DNA of 64,000 nt from Mytilus trossulus. Taxonomy: Eukaryota > Mollusca > Bivalvia > Mytilida > Mytilidae. The notes under the pieces were generated by a model. It was not told the DNA's origin, did not search any database, and saw nothing but the letters and a program-made list of their open reading frames with translations. The stretch covers positions 3,100,001 through 3,164,000 of the forward strand of contig NW_026963296.1 in the NCBI RefSeq assembly GCF_036588685.1, written 5' to 3'. Every line of letters starts with the position of its first letter. Position 1 is the stretch's first letter. The position numbers and the translations under genes are program-made. Positions 10,149-21,289 of the stretch are shown here, one piece after another.

Positions 10149-12672
10149 ATGACTCAGGCACATATGTCTGTAAATCAAAAGCAAACATACACACAGAAGT
10201 TACTCCAAAAAATTGAGGGAAAATTAAAGTGCAACATATGGAACCGGGAAAAATATGATGAAATTTTAGAACGTATTGTCAAAGAGCCACAGAAAGAAGA
10301 CAAAACAAGCTCTTATTACTACCTAGTTAGAAAGTAAGTTACTGTTTATTATAGTTTTTTCTATAATTACTGTAAAAATAAAAGCAATTATTTCCTTTTT
10401 TTTATAATAATATAAAAATCAAATATAAAAACGTTTATATTCACAAAATGATAATAAAAAAGACAACATAGAATATAGGTAAGAATACGTATTTGCATGT
10501 CAACGTTTTATTAACTTTGGTCATTATGATATCTCAAATACATGTATCCTATCACAAAGTGATAAAAGTTTAAATAAAGGAGTAGGTCCGGTAAGACCTC
10601 TTTTTGGCCCCAAAATATAGCAGTTTTACAAAATTGTTAAATTGTTAACTTTTACATAATTATTGGATAGAAGAATGGTTATGCTACATAGATATGGGCT
10701 ATTTTTGACAATACAATGCACATATATTGGGTACTAGCACCATGAAGTCGTGCTAAATTACTGAAATCTTCACAATTCTAGCATTTTAGTTAAATTTTAG
10801 ACGGTTTCCGGGTAAAACGAAAGTGGCCGCATTCGTGTTCATCCAAAATATTGAAATGGAAGTTGTATTTGATGATGATACATAACATGTGTAAAGATTG
10901 AGGATGAAAACGGATGTGGCCACTTTCGTTTTTGACAAAAACAACCTGAAAAGTGACATTTTTTCGCATACTTGGTAGATTTTTCATATTTGAGCTTGAA
11001 TCGGATCGTTTTTAATGACTAAATAAGTTAAAATCTTGCACATAAATTAATTGAATTATATGAAATAGCTCCTTTCTAAACTTTCTCATCTCTTTTAATC
11101 CAAATAAAAGTAAAGTAAGTATTTTGTTTAAAATTTTTAATGTAGGTATGAAGTTTCCAATGTGGAGCTGTGAAAAATATCGTTAAAAACGGTATTCATC
11201 AGATGAAGATGTAAAACTATTATGTATATCTTGAAGACATGTACAGCAGAGTGCAGAAAATTCACATATCAATAGGTCATGGTGGTAGGGAAAAAATGGT
11301 AAAGGAGACAAATAGAAAGTATTCAAATGTTTGATATGAAGCTTTAGAACTTTACAAGGGACTTTGCGAGGAATGCCAACTTAAAAAACGTAGAACTGCT
11401 AGTAAAGGCATTGCCGTGAAGCCTATAATAAGCAAAGAGTTCAATTCCCGAGGACAGGTTGATTTGATAGACATGCAATCATATAAAAACAATGATTATA
11501 GATTTTAAATCGTATATCAAGATCATTTCACAAAATTTGTAATTTTACGCCCACTTACACCAAAGCGTGCATATGAAGTAGCAATGCAAATACTTGATAT
11601 CTTTCTTCTTTTTGGTGCTCCAAACATTCTTCAAAGTGATAATGGTGTCGAATTCACTGCAAACGTCATAAGTGAGCTTAACAACTTATGGCCAGAATGT
11701 AAAATTGTTCATGGTAAACCTCGACACCCCCAGAGTCAGGGCAGCATTGAGCGAGGTAATGCTGATGTCAAGGATATGGTTATCACATGGATGCGAGATA
11801 ACCATTGTAAAGACTTGAGAAAAACAGAAGTCATCATTCAGCCAAAAACAGAGCTCCATACAAAGCTATGTTTGGGGTAGACCGAAGAGATGGGCTAACA
11901 TCATCTTATAGCTAAAATTGACAGCAAAGAACATTTGTCAAATTTAGCAAACATGGAGCTAAATATAAATACTGATGACGAAAACACATGCACAACTGAT
12001 GATGAACAAATGTAGATTTCTGAGCCACAACCTACTGAACCAAAAACTGACATGTGTGTTGTATGTGAAGCAATTGCATTGAATGCAACTTCTTGTTCTT
12101 CTTGTAACAAAACTGTACATGTTTTATGTGGAAAATCTATCATAACAGAAGACTTTCTGTCAAAATTAATTTGCTCTATGTGTCATACAGAATTAGTCAT
12201 TGAAAAAGAATGTGCAAATGCTTCCGAGTCAATGGTAAAACAAGCCAATTGTATGTTGAGTCGGTCTAATAGAGTTTTAGAAAAAGTGGACATTGGATGT
12301 AATGTTGTTATTCCTATCCCAGTCGTAGATCGTGGAAAAGGTGATCCCCGAAATATAATGGCTATTGTCAATGGAAAGTCAGAGAACGGCTATCGTCTAG
12401 CTACCAAGCATGGCATTCTGTTAGGGTCATACTCTAGAAACCAGTTTAAACCCACTGATTCCTTGTTTTTGAGTCCATCAGCTGTTTCAATTGAAAATTT
12501 GATATATTTTCGACAAGCTGTTAAACTCTCTTTCATTTGTGATGGACAAGGATTTTTAAAATGTGGATGTTCTGGAAAAAACAGATGTGAACAAAAGAGG
12601 TGTGCCTGTAGAAAAGCAGGACAATTATGTAATAGTAGATATCAATCAAACTTGTCATGTAAAAATAAATAA
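10149..12672 (+). pseudogene. KRBA2-like integrase of the transposon (two exons, decayed)
   Basis: Exon 1, 10149-10333, has a plausible start MTQAHMS and ends ...YYLVRK at a consensus donor (AAA|GTAAGT). The acceptor is TGTAG|G at 11145/11146, and the join reads RKYEVSNVEL. Exon 2 (11146-12672) gives an HHCC zinc-binding module (HISIGHGGREKM ... LCEECQ) and then a DDE integrase core: VDLIDMQS, QSDNGVEF and HPQSQGSIERGN, with 36 residues between the second Asp and the Glu. After it come a PHD-like Cys/His cluster (CVVCEA ... CSSCNKTVHVLCGK ... CSMC), a VPIP-type region (VVIPIPVVDRGKGDPRNIMA) and a CXC-like tail (CGCSGKNRCEQKRCACRK). This order matches proteins annotated as KRAB-A domain-containing protein 2-like in invertebrates. 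In-frame stops near 11173, 11332 and 11508 and a frameshift near 11825 disable it; the tail from 12052 is open. Confidence 0.85.
10815..10935. repeat. Imperfect inverted repeat in the integrase intron
   Basis: AAACGAAAGTGGCCGCATTC at about 10816 is mirrored by GATGTGGCCACTTTCGTTT ending near 10935. The arms are about 30 bp with roughly four mismatches, separated by about 60 bp. It could form a stem-loop in the intron RNA or be the remnant of a small foldback insertion. Confidence 0.7.
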
Positions 12673-12824
12673 ATTGTGGTTTAAATATCTGTTTATGCCT
12701 TTAAGTCATTAACATTATACACTAGTTTAATAGTATTTACTAAACTAATGCATTTCAAAATCATTTGTATATTTTTATAGTAAGAAAAACACATTTCTAA
12801 TAGCAAGTTAAACTTGTAATCAGG

Positions 12825-12983
12825 GATTTTACAAAATTCATAGCTTTATTATCAGTGATTTTGTAAAATCCCTAACAATTTTTAGGATTTTACAAAACCA
12901 CTGAAACTGTAAGTGATTTTACAAAATCACTACTTAGTCCAGTGATTTTACAACATCCCTGATTTTACAATTTCCCTGTAACA
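12825..12983 (-). repeat. Right terminal inverted repeat with iterated motifs
   Basis: Reverse-complement counterpart of 9829-10020, with about six copies of the AGTGATTTTACAAAATC-type word. The outermost 24 bp match the left end with about one mismatch. Confidence 0.8.
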
Positions 12984-13720
12984 TATACGTATTGAGTTTT
13001 GATTATGATGAAAGTTATCATCAAAATAAGATCAACATAAGAAAAAAATGCCCTGGTGCGGAAAAATTTGTGGTGAATTGATCATACTTCTTCATTTTCT
13101 TATTTTAATCAGAGTTTTGAATGTTGTATATTGCCTTAATGATAACAATAAGCCGAACATGCTTCCACGAAAGGACTGCCAAGGTCATTTGGGGGCATGT
13201 TTTTTTGTAAATGTTTGATTCCAAATTTCTTGAAAGAGATTTCATCCATTTCAGAAGTGAAGCGAAATAGTTTGTTGCCATTTAAAATGAGGGAAAAAAT
13301 AAAACAATAATGAAATTAAAAAAAATTAACCATGTTATTTTCTATTAAAGTCGAAAAAAATGTTTGTCCTGAGCACACGAAAATACACGTGCTCCTGCCC
13401 ACAATCTGATTAAAATACAAATGTACAGATCATCTGTCTCAGCTTTGGCTACAAGGATCTGACAACGCTTCATTTTACTTTCTGTTCTGGTAAATAGTAC
13501 ATCAGCCAATGAAATTTCAGCCTTCATATTTTTGAAGTTGCGGATCAATCCGACAAAACCAGAGAATCCCAATGGTCTTTAAGACAGAAAATAGAATGGA
13601 GCGTTTTCAGATCGGCGTAAGCAAAGCTTGAACATACAATATCTATAATTTATTCAGATTGGTGTCTAAATGAACATGAAAAACTGCATTTATTTATTAT
13701 TTACTGAGACCTGTTAGTCT
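12984..13720. other. No gene recognised
   Basis: AT-rich sequence to the right of the transposon. The 75-codon minus-strand frame at 13345-13572 has no domain, start context or splice support that I can see. Confidence 0.4.
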
Positions 13721-13852
13721 CTTACAGATAGAAAGTTGTGTTTTAAATTTCAAAAGTGAAGATTTACGGCACTAGTTTTTTAACCTCTTACAGATAGAAA
13801 GTTGTGTTTTAAATTTCAAAAGTGAAGATTTACGGCAGTAGTTTTTTAACAT
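13721..13852. repeat. 66-bp tandem duplication
   Basis: The segment beginning CTTACAGATAGAAAGTTGTG at 13721 is repeated at 13787 with one visible difference (CACTAG against CAGTAG). The near identity indicates a recent event in non-coding DNA. Confidence 0.9.
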
Positions 13853-14892
13853 TTTTTGTTTATCCTGGAAACTTCAATACATTGCAATGTGTCAGACTAT
13901 ACTCTATAGTAAAGGTCCCATTTTTAGCTCTTAAGAGTTTTGTTGTTTTATTACCTTTTATCTTGATAACTTATCTATAGAAATACCTTTCCTTGCAAAA
14001 TAGTATAGACAAGAACAGATCTAAAAATAAATAAATTATAGTTTTGGTCATTTCCTTTATTTGGGGGTGGGGACATGTTGTTCAAGTTGCCTACTGTGAA
14101 AACGCTTTAAACATTGGGAAACCTAAAAAAATGTAAACACAATACGATAGAGGAAAAGAACTGCTGTTAAATTTGAAACTTATAATTAGGAGGTGGGAGG
14201 AAACATTGGAATTTCTCTTATTTTTATTCAAGTCTACACCTTGAAGAAGGAAAAACGATCAAGACCCCCCTCTCCAAAGACATACGCATTTCAACACCCC
14301 CCCTAATTGCATTATAGTTTTAAAATTTTGCGTCAGTGGTGGATCTAGAACTTCAAGCGTGGAAGTTGATTGCGACTTCAGGGAACTTAATTTGGATATG
14401 CCGGTTATGGTCTAATTGATATTTACCACACCTTCATTCAATATTAGCTTCAGATGAAAAATACTCTGGTAGAAGAAATTGTTGAAACTAAGGATTTAGC
14501 GGAACAAGGCGTAAAAATTGATGTCTACAGATGACGAAAACATCGCAATAACATTATACGGCGGCAAATCTATAACTATTAAAAATTAAATACCACCTTT
14601 CCAGTCCAAAAATAATAAAATTAAAGGCCCCCTTTATTTCTTCCTATCCCCTCTTTTTGGGTTACAAATGACCGATCTCTTATATGAGCCATTACCCTAT
14701 CAATGTCCGATGTTTGCCCAGTTTTGGTTTCTTTCTTCAGAAAAGTAATATATAAAGAGAAACTTGAACAGCTAAAATTATCAGGAAGGCAAAATTTACA
14801 AAAATGAACATACTGGAAATTCATGTATTAACTGTACCAACATGCCAAGGTTTATCTCCTTTAAAATCTCAACCATTTTCCAAACGATAGAT
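13853..14892. other. No gene recognised
   Basis: AT-rich with several G- or C-runs (14060-14070, 14262-14272, 14297-14304). No supported frame; the minus-strand frame at 14621-14824 lacks any recognisable feature. Confidence 0.4.
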
Positions 14893-15850
14893 ACAGATTT
14901 GAGCCGGGTTTATAGTAATTTCATAGAAGCAGATCGGAATCATTTATGACGTAGACAGTACTAATTCTAATCGTAATTATGTTCATTGACCATAACGACG
15001 ATGATAGCACATCATTTAATGACGTTTCGACATCATAATGAAGTAAACCAAACAACATCATCTAAGGTTACAAGCACATAAAATAATGACACAACTACAT
15101 CATATAAAGATGCCACAAAACTAGGTTCAACCCACCATTTTTTCATAAAATGCCCTGTACGAAGTCAGGAAAATGGCCATTGTTACCTTATATTATATTT
15201 CTGTGTGTGTTACGTTTCGGTGTTGTGTCTCTGTTGTGTCGTAGTTCTCTTATATTTGATACGTTTCCCTCAGTTTTAGTTTGTAACCCGGATTTGTTTT
15301 TTTCTAAATCGATTTATGAATTTTGAACAGCGGTATACTAATGTTGTCTTTATTTGTACATAATATAATGGAAAATGCACATCATATAAGTATATTTACA
15401 CATCTTTTAAGTACATTTGCATATCTGTGTACATCATATAAGTACATTTGCACATCATATAAGGATATTTACACATCATATAAGAATGTGTGCATATCAT
15501 ATAAGAATGTTCGCACATCATATAAGTACATTTGCCCATCATATAAGTATATTTGCACATCATATAAGTATATATGCACATCATATAAGGATGTTTTGGC
15601 ATCATATAAGGATACTTGCACATACTATAAGGATTTTTGCACATCATATAGAGGTGTTTGTACATCATATAATGACAAGTGCACATCATATGAAGGTAAA
15701 CGCACATCATATAATGACAAGTGCACATCATATAAAGGTAAACGCACATCATATAATGACAAGTGCACATCATATAAAGGTAAATGCACATCAAATAATG
15801 AAAATGGTCATTACAAGACAGTGTTGGAGTTCCATACTATGGACATGTGC
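14893..15850 (-). repeat. Repeat element with 21-bp tandem array (copy 2, inverted)
   Basis: Reverse-complement counterpart of 120-785. The flank 14893-15060 contains TTTGAGCCGGG and AATTATGTTCATTGACCATA, matching 661-775 of copy 1. The array of GCACATCATATAAGTATATTT-like 21-bp units runs mainly from 15330 to 15795. The outer flank 15795-15845 (TTACAAGACAGTGTTGGAGTT, then CCATACTATGGACA) matches 140-175 of copy 1. About 250 bp at 15110-15325 interrupts the array and has no counterpart in copy 1, so something inserted here, possibly a different dispersed repeat. The two overlapping open frames are artefacts of the period. Confidence 0.9.
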
Positions 15851-16130
15851 ATCAGTGCTAATCCATTTATACATTTCTGTCCTATTTTTTTAAGTTAAAA
15901 AATGTTCAGAAACCTGAGATTCCTTTTTAAACACTGACATTCTCAACTGCATTGTTACACTTATCGTGCTGACAAACATTACAAAACATTACAAAATGGC
16001 AGATGTTTAGAAAGTCTAGCATGTTGTTTTTCTGAATACTTTATTGCTTTGACTTTGGTAAAAGTGGTTTTGAATTTGGCCAAGCACATCGTACTTTTAC
16101 TTCGAGATTCACTTCTTGTCGAGTATCGAG

Positions 16131-16240
16131 TTGCGAGTTACAAAAGTCGAGTTGCGAGTGACGAATGTCCAGTTGCGAGTTACGAAATTCGAGTTGCGAG
16201 TTACAAAAGTTGAGTTGCGAGTTACAGAATTAGATTTGCG
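16131..16240 (+). repeat. Short 21-bp tandem repeat (GAGTTGCGAGTTAC)
   Basis: TTGCGAG recurs at 16131, 16152, 16173, 16194 and 16215, an exact 21-bp step. The unit, GTTGCGAGTTACAAAAGTCGA, is unrelated in sequence to the other 21-bp arrays here. Confidence 0.9.
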
Positions 16241-16674
16241 TGAAAATGGGGATAACTATTTTTATTTTTTTGGTGTACCTCTTTAAAATTTTTGAATGAC
16301 GATTGCTTATAGAATTGTATACAGTATTGTTGATTCGTTTTGTTGTTTGGACTTCATCTGAGTCTCGTGTAAAAAAATGAATGGATTGCTTACACAATCA
16401 CTACGCGAAGTATGGTTATTTTCTGAAGAAACAGATAGCCTTTTGAAATACAGCGGATGGCTTGTAGTTTAATTATTATTAAATTTCATAGTTAGCACCG
16501 TCATATTAAACGTAAAGGGAGATTGCAGCTAAACTATAGTGCATATATGTAAAATACTCCTTCTGCAGATTTAATTAAGAGTTGACTCTTTGGGGCAGCT
16601 GCAGAGGCAATATTTGTTAGGGACCCCAAAATTTATTCTTTGGCAGTGACACTCAAAGTTGTGGACGTTTAAGT

Positions 16675-16870
16675 TATATATGTCTACATTGGCTAGAGGT
16701 AAAGGGGGAGGTTGAGCCCTCATAAAACCTGTGTAACCACCACCGCATGTTTGCGTCTATCCTTAGTCAGGAACCTCTTGCCTTATATTTTTTTTTAATT
16801 TTGGTTCATCTATATGTTTCGGAGCATATAATGGCGTCAATTTTCTTTATCTAGTGTACATAGTGTTAAG
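16675..16870 (+). repeat. Dispersed repeat containing CGCCTGTCCCAAGTCAGG-type core
   Basis: Diverged copy of a repeat I recognise as widespread in mussels: TTGGCTAGAGGTAAAGGGGG, then TTTGCGTCTATCCTTAGTCA. Other copies: 21290-21420 (plus, partial), 24640-24905 (minus, best preserved), 37625-37680 and 39780-39840 (short pieces). No coding frame. Confidence 0.6.
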
Positions 16871-16974
16871 GAGACTGCTCATATAGTATTTGCATATCGT
16901 AACTAAACGCATTTATTCTAGTTTTTAGCATAATACCGGTAATGTTCGTCTCGTATAATTTATGAGGGCATGAT

Positions 16975-17060
16975 ACAAATAAAATTTAGATTTGAATTAT
17001 AAGGAATGACTGTAATAAATGTTCTGTCTACTCGAAATAACCTTTAAAATGTGGTGCACA
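16975..17060 (+). repeat. Single arm of a foldback element
   Basis: AAGGAATGACTGTAATAAATG ... TCGAAATAACCTTTAAAATG ... GTGGTGCACAC matches one arm of the palindrome at 40681-40857. The second arm is missing here. Confidence 0.65.
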
Positions 17061-17130
17061 CAATTTTTTGAACTTTGGGGGATAGTTGTCTCATTTGCAA
17101 TCATACCACATCTACTTATTTTAATATTTA

Positions 17131-18289
17131 TACAGTAACAAATATGCACACACTCTTACGGTTTGCATTTAGTAAGTATGTTTAATGGAATGTGCATATT
17201 GATAATGCTATGTCACTTATATAATACTTATTATACGGACACAAATTATGTATTTTAAGCAACAAATATTTTTTGTCTTTTTAGTTATTACTACAAACCT
17301 GTTGTTATATTTCATTTGCATATGTTAAAAAAATGTTGTCACTGTACGGTTCGTTGTCTTTAGTTTGTTTGATTAGTACTGTTCGTTGTGAATTATTGTA
17401 CTGGTCATTGTTCTTTTTGACTATTCAAAGTCGATCAGTATGGTAGAAGCATGTATGTTACCACTGCTTGTCAAAATTTCAAATCTATTTCCATGGAAAT
17501 TCTCCATACAAATTCTATGCTTTATTAAAAGAATATTTACTCCAGTGGTTTTCTTTCGAATCAACAAACAGCTCACTATAAGCAAACTCTACGAATATCT
17601 TTAAACGTTCACGATGGTTACCACTAACGAAAATAATGGTACTTCAATATCCTTCAACTTGAAGTGATTTGGTTGGTTGATTGAGAATTGATGAAAGTCC
17701 AGTGGCAAATATATCATTCATATTTAGGACAATGAAGTGGTTCGAAGTTAACGGTTTTTTTTCCCTTCTATTGCTGGGTTATTTGTATAACCATGTCCGG
17801 CCAATGACTTTTCTTTTTATATCTTAACAGTAATTAAATATATCATTTAAACATGTTTGCTTTCATATTTAAGTCGTGTATACTTTTAACTGTTTTATTT
17901 TGTAACTATTATCGAACTCGTGTAAGAGAGGTTTATGTCAGTGAAATCGCAATGTGGTAAAACAAAATAAATATAATATCTTGAAGTCATACATACGGTC
18001 TACAAAAATAATCAAAATGTGAAATTTCGAAAATAAAAATAAAAAGTCTTCACTTCAGAATATAGGTACTTGACTTTGTAGATGATAACAAAAAATCAAG
18101 ACAATTACTATGTGTTACAGTAAACGTATAATCAGTAATACGGTGTCAAAAGAATGCTCGTCATTTATTGATTATTGACATTAAGCAAAAAGAAGTATAA
18201 ATGAAACACTACTAAGAAGAATCAAGTTTATAATTAGGAGCAGGTTAGATCCATAAACAAACTATATATATACATATGTTGACATAATT
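17131..18289. other. No gene recognised
   Basis: AT-rich. A short dispersed motif (GTCCAGTGGCAAATATATCA at 17698-17717) also occurs, diverged, near 6220, 49990 and 58345. No coding frame is supported. Confidence 0.45.
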
Positions 18290-18835
18290 TTACATGTCGT
18301 TTAGTTGTTTCATGTCCTTGTGTTGTTATCAAATGGATGTATACCCCACATATCTCGTTAAAATCATACTTAATATTCAGGGTTTTAAATACAGATCAGA
18401 ATCATTATACATTTATGTTCCCAGTTCCCTTGTTATAACAGGAAACCTTAACATCGTTCAAGACCGAGAGTTGAAATCGTTCCTTAATAAAGGACCTAAA
18501 TATCATTCCCGTCACTTATTAAGTGGAATAAGTGTCGTAACATGATCCACGACTCACTCCGTACTTACGGCTCGAAATGGATAAAACCAGAAAAAGCTGA
18601 CAAAATATCCTTTAATTTGTTTTTCTTTCCCAAATTCAGTAATGAGCATAGTTGATATTCGTTTTATTAATTTCAAAAAACATTTTACTCCTAACAACAA
18701 CCATACTATTCATATTTCTCGTATCGACGATAAATTAAAGGAACTCGCAAAGGAATTTGTCTCGGCTTATACATGTAAGGCTGCTTATAATACCATTATT
18801 GTATGACGTGAATTTTACATGTTCTGTAAAAGGAA
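18290..18835 (+). pseudogene. Reverse transcriptase element, N-terminal part (interrupted)
   Basis: The frame at 18294-18545 contains VPSSLVITGNLNIVQDRELK and SFLNKGPKYHSRH. Beyond a stop it continues at about 18650-18810 with IVDIRFINFKKHF, ISRIDDKLKELAKEF and AAYNTIIV. I recognise these as the segment preceding the RT core in a family common in molluscs and cnidarians, with Penelope-like RT motifs. The coding match stops near 18830 at a minus-strand insertion and resumes at 20158 with about 60 residues missing. Stops and shifts show it is not functional. Confidence 0.7.
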
Positions 18836-20157
18836 AGAGGGACGGAAGATACCAAAGGGATAGTCAAACTCATAAATCTAAAACAAACTGACAACGCCAT
18901 GGCTAAAAATGAAAAAAGACAAACAGAAAAACAATAGCACACATGACACAACATAGAAAACTAAAGAATAAACAACACGAACCCCTCCAATAACTAGGGG
19001 TGATCTCAGGTGCTCCGGAAGGGTAAGCAGATCCTGCTCCACATGTGGCACCCGTCGTGTTGCTTATGTCATTACAAATCCGGTAAATAGTCTAATTCGG
19101 TAGGTCACATTCATGAAAGGGAAATGGATTGTAATTACGACGTAAGGAACATATCCGATATCATTTGTGAAATGGTTATTCCATAACGGTCAACCAATTC
19201 GTGATGGCGTCCGTAAAATTTTCGAGGGGATGATTTCAACTTCACCATTTGGAACTCTTGGTTTAATAGCTTCCTTGTAAGCAGCAACCCTCTATCAAGA
19301 AAATCATGATAGGAAATGCAAGCACGGGAATATTGTATCAGTTGGGAGATATATACCCCGTATGCAGGTGCTGCTGGAATGTTGCTACTTAGAAATGGAA
19401 AGTTCACAATTGGAAAGCTGAAATCACCTCTTTTGTCGTAAAGTTTTGTTTTCAACCGACCCTCATTGTCAATTTCTAGGTGTAAGTCAAGATATGAAGC
19501 CGACTTAACTGTATCTGTAGTATCCTTTATCTCTAGTTCGATGGGATAGATTCGTTCCACATAGTCACCAAATTTTGAATTGTTTAGTGAAAGAACATCA
19601 TCTATATAGCGGAAAGTAGAGTTGAAGGATATTTGTAACTTCTTATCTTTCTTCATAAGAAGTTCCTGCATGAAGTCAGCCTCATAATAATAAAGAAACA
19701 AGTCGGCAAGTAGAGGGGCACAGTTTGTTCCCATTGGAATGCCGACAGTCTGTTGAAAAACACGTCCTCCGAACATAACAAGTATGTTGTCAATCAAGAA
19801 ATCAAGCATCTTGATAATATCAGTTTCAGAGAATTTTTTGTTTGAATCAGAGTGATTTTTTACAAAGTAGGATTTATCCCTCCCTAAGACAAGATACTTG
19901 TATCTACGTTGGCCATTCTTTTTTATGAAGCAAAGTAATACCAACTCTTTCAATTTGTTTTTTAGTTTGGAATGTGGAATACTTGTGTAAAGAGTGGAAA
20001 TCACCAATTCACCAACATTCCAACTAAATCCATTTTCGAAAAATGACATTTGTAACAAACATAAACTTTTAGCTACCTCTTCATAGGCAGACCAAAATGT
20101 AATGAAAGTTCCAACTGTGTGCTGGCTTCCGAAGCTGAACATAACATCTTACAAGTA
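18836..20157 (-). mobile_element. 5'-truncated RT element inserted on the minus strand
   Basis: A minus-strand element lies between the two halves of the older plus-strand RT copy. Its 5' end (20157) falls inside the reverse transcriptase; its 3' part (19134 down to about 18836) is a dispersed segment. In translation that segment reads HVEQDLLTLPEHLRSPLV-like residues and ends with GTTTGACTATCCCTTTGGTA-type sequence. The same tail occurs at 37020-37270 and, in part, at 36150-36400, 55495-55625 and 63865-64000. Truncation at the 5' end is the usual outcome of target-primed reverse transcription. Confidence 0.7.
19135..20142 (-). CDS. Reverse transcriptase fragment, open frame of 335 codons
   Basis: An uninterrupted frame with the RT core. 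It has TLYTSIPHSKLK (start of the palm), GRVFQQTVGIPMGTNCAPLL (motif B region), FRYIDDVLSL (catalytic YIDD), SYLDLHLEID, then a thumb-like region with FPIVNFPFLSSN and GVYISQLIQYSRAC, and FYGRHHELVDRYG near the end. No endonuclease (GIY-YIG or other) domain is visible, and the N-terminal part of the protein is missing because the insertion is 5'-truncated, so the ATG at 20142 is probably not a native start. The 'GIPMG' and 'YIDD' style suggests a Penelope-like RT; I cannot fix the clade. The absence of stops suggests a recent insertion. Confidence 0.8.
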   Translation of the reverse strand: MFSFGSQHTVGTFITFWSAYEEVAKSLCLLQMSFFENGFSWNVGELVISTLYTSIPHSKLKNKLKELVLLCFIKKNGQRRYKYLVLGRDKSYFVKNHSDSNKKFSETDIIKMLDFLIDNILVMFGGRVFQQTVGIPMGTNCAPLLADLFLYYYEADFMQELLMKKDKKLQISFNSTFRYIDDVLSLNNSKFGDYVERIYPIELEIKDTTDTVKSASYLDLHLEIDNEGRLKTKLYDKRGDFSFPIVNFPFLSSNIPAAPAYGVYISQLIQYSRACISYHDFLDRGLLLTRKLLNQEFQMVKLKSSPRKFYGRHHELVDRYGITISQMISDMFLTS

Positions 20158-21140
20158 GAGATTTATTTCGTCTTCAGGCAATTGTTCCACTACTAAACTG
20201 TCTATTCTACTTACTAGTACACTTGGTACTATCAAAAACCGGATAATAAATTGTTCAAATAAGGCATTTAGAAATAGAGGAACTAATTACTTTTGGAGTG
20301 TCAAACATTCGTTGGAAAGACTTGATTCATTGCATGATTATATTGGTGATTTTAATCTGTTCACAATTTCGATTTTCTACACTATATACCTTTTTTCTTG
20401 ATAATCTCGTTAATAAAAAAGCCACACACCTACTTAACTGGGCATTTAAAAATTCAGAATGCGAATACATATGTTCAAACTCTTAAAGATCATTTTTTAG
20501 TAACAACAAACAAAAGAACTATATGTCACTGGATCTGTTTTGATACGATAACTGCCCTTGAAATTTTACTAGATAGAATTATTGTTTGCTAGGGAGATTC
20601 CTAATTCCGTCAAGTAATCAGAATTCAAATAGGGATTAACTGTGCACCACTAATTACAGACCTGTTTCTGTATTGTTATGATTAACAACTGATGACTAAA
20701 TTCAGCCATTAAAGCAATATCCGATAAAAGAAGTTAAAAACACTTTTAGATACTTTGATGATATATTGCCGCTCAATAAATACGACTTCATTTTAAATGC
20801 TAATATTAACAGAGAAAACTTCCTCTCCTGGATCTCGATATCTATATCTTTAACAAGACGCTTAATACCAAAATTAACGACAAAGAGATGATGTACATTT
20901 CCTATTGTAAATTATCCATTTTTAGATGGTGACGTTCCCTTGTCACCATCTTATTGTGTTGATGTATCTCAACTTGTTCGATTATCTCGTGTTTGTAACG
21001 ACGTATCTGAGTTCACCGTACTACTGAAAAATTATAACACCATGATTTTCGATATCACAAACTAGTCAAATATTTACTAAATGTTATCATCGGAACAAGG
21101 ACATCATTCGTAAATATAAATCAACATGCAAACATCTTAT
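20158..21140 (+). pseudogene. Reverse transcriptase element, RT core and C-terminal part (continuation)
   Basis: Resumes the element of 18290-18835. From 20158 the frame reads RFISSSGNCSTTKLSILLTS, FWSVKHSLERLDSLH and, after a shift, LLNWAFKNSECEYICSNS. It then gives ICFDTITALEILLD (20535-20575), a degraded motif B (RIQIGINCAPLITDLFLYCY, 20618-20680), YFDDILPLN (YFDD box, 20753-20779), IYIFNKTLNTKINDK, FPIVNYPFLDGDVPLSPSYC and VSQLVRLSRVCNDVSEF up to about 21020. Several frameshifts and stops are present. The resemblance to the minus-strand frame at 19135-20142 is clear but distant, so these are two subfamilies. Confidence 0.8.
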
Positions 21141-21289
21141 ACGTTCTGGTATTTCACACATCTAATATTTTATACAAAGCACAAACATGTCGACATTCAC
21201 CTTAAAAGCTAAACAAACATTTAAACTGAATAATTCAGAAGGGATATATTTACAATACTGTTGTCAAGTCATTTAAGATGGCATATTTT

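Larger units (their letters stand above)
9829..12983 (+). mobile_element. Ginger-like DNA transposon with complex terminal inverted repeats
   Basis: The left end TGTTACAGGGAATTTGTAAA (9829) matches, in reverse complement, the right end ...TTTACAATTTCCCTGTAACA (12983). The terminal regions, about 9829-10020 and 12825-12983, are built from repeated copies in both orientations of a 20-22 bp motif of the type CAGTGATTTTNNAAAATCCC. Flanking tetramers are GATA and TATA, an imperfect 4-bp target duplication. Inside is one decayed gene, an integrase with a spliced first exon. From memory, Ginger-type cut-and-paste transposons carry gypsy-like integrases and TGTNR...YNACA ends, which fits. Stops and frameshifts in the gene mean this copy is inactive. 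Confidence 0.85.

Noticed and set aside
9829-12983. LTR retrotransposon, because of the gypsy-like integrase
   Set aside because: Ends are inverted, not direct, repeats; no gag, protease or reverse transcriptase is present, and the gene has an intron.
15323-15898. 191- and 158-codon plus-strand frames and a 132-codon minus-strand frame
   Set aside because: All lie in the inverted copy of the 21-bp array.
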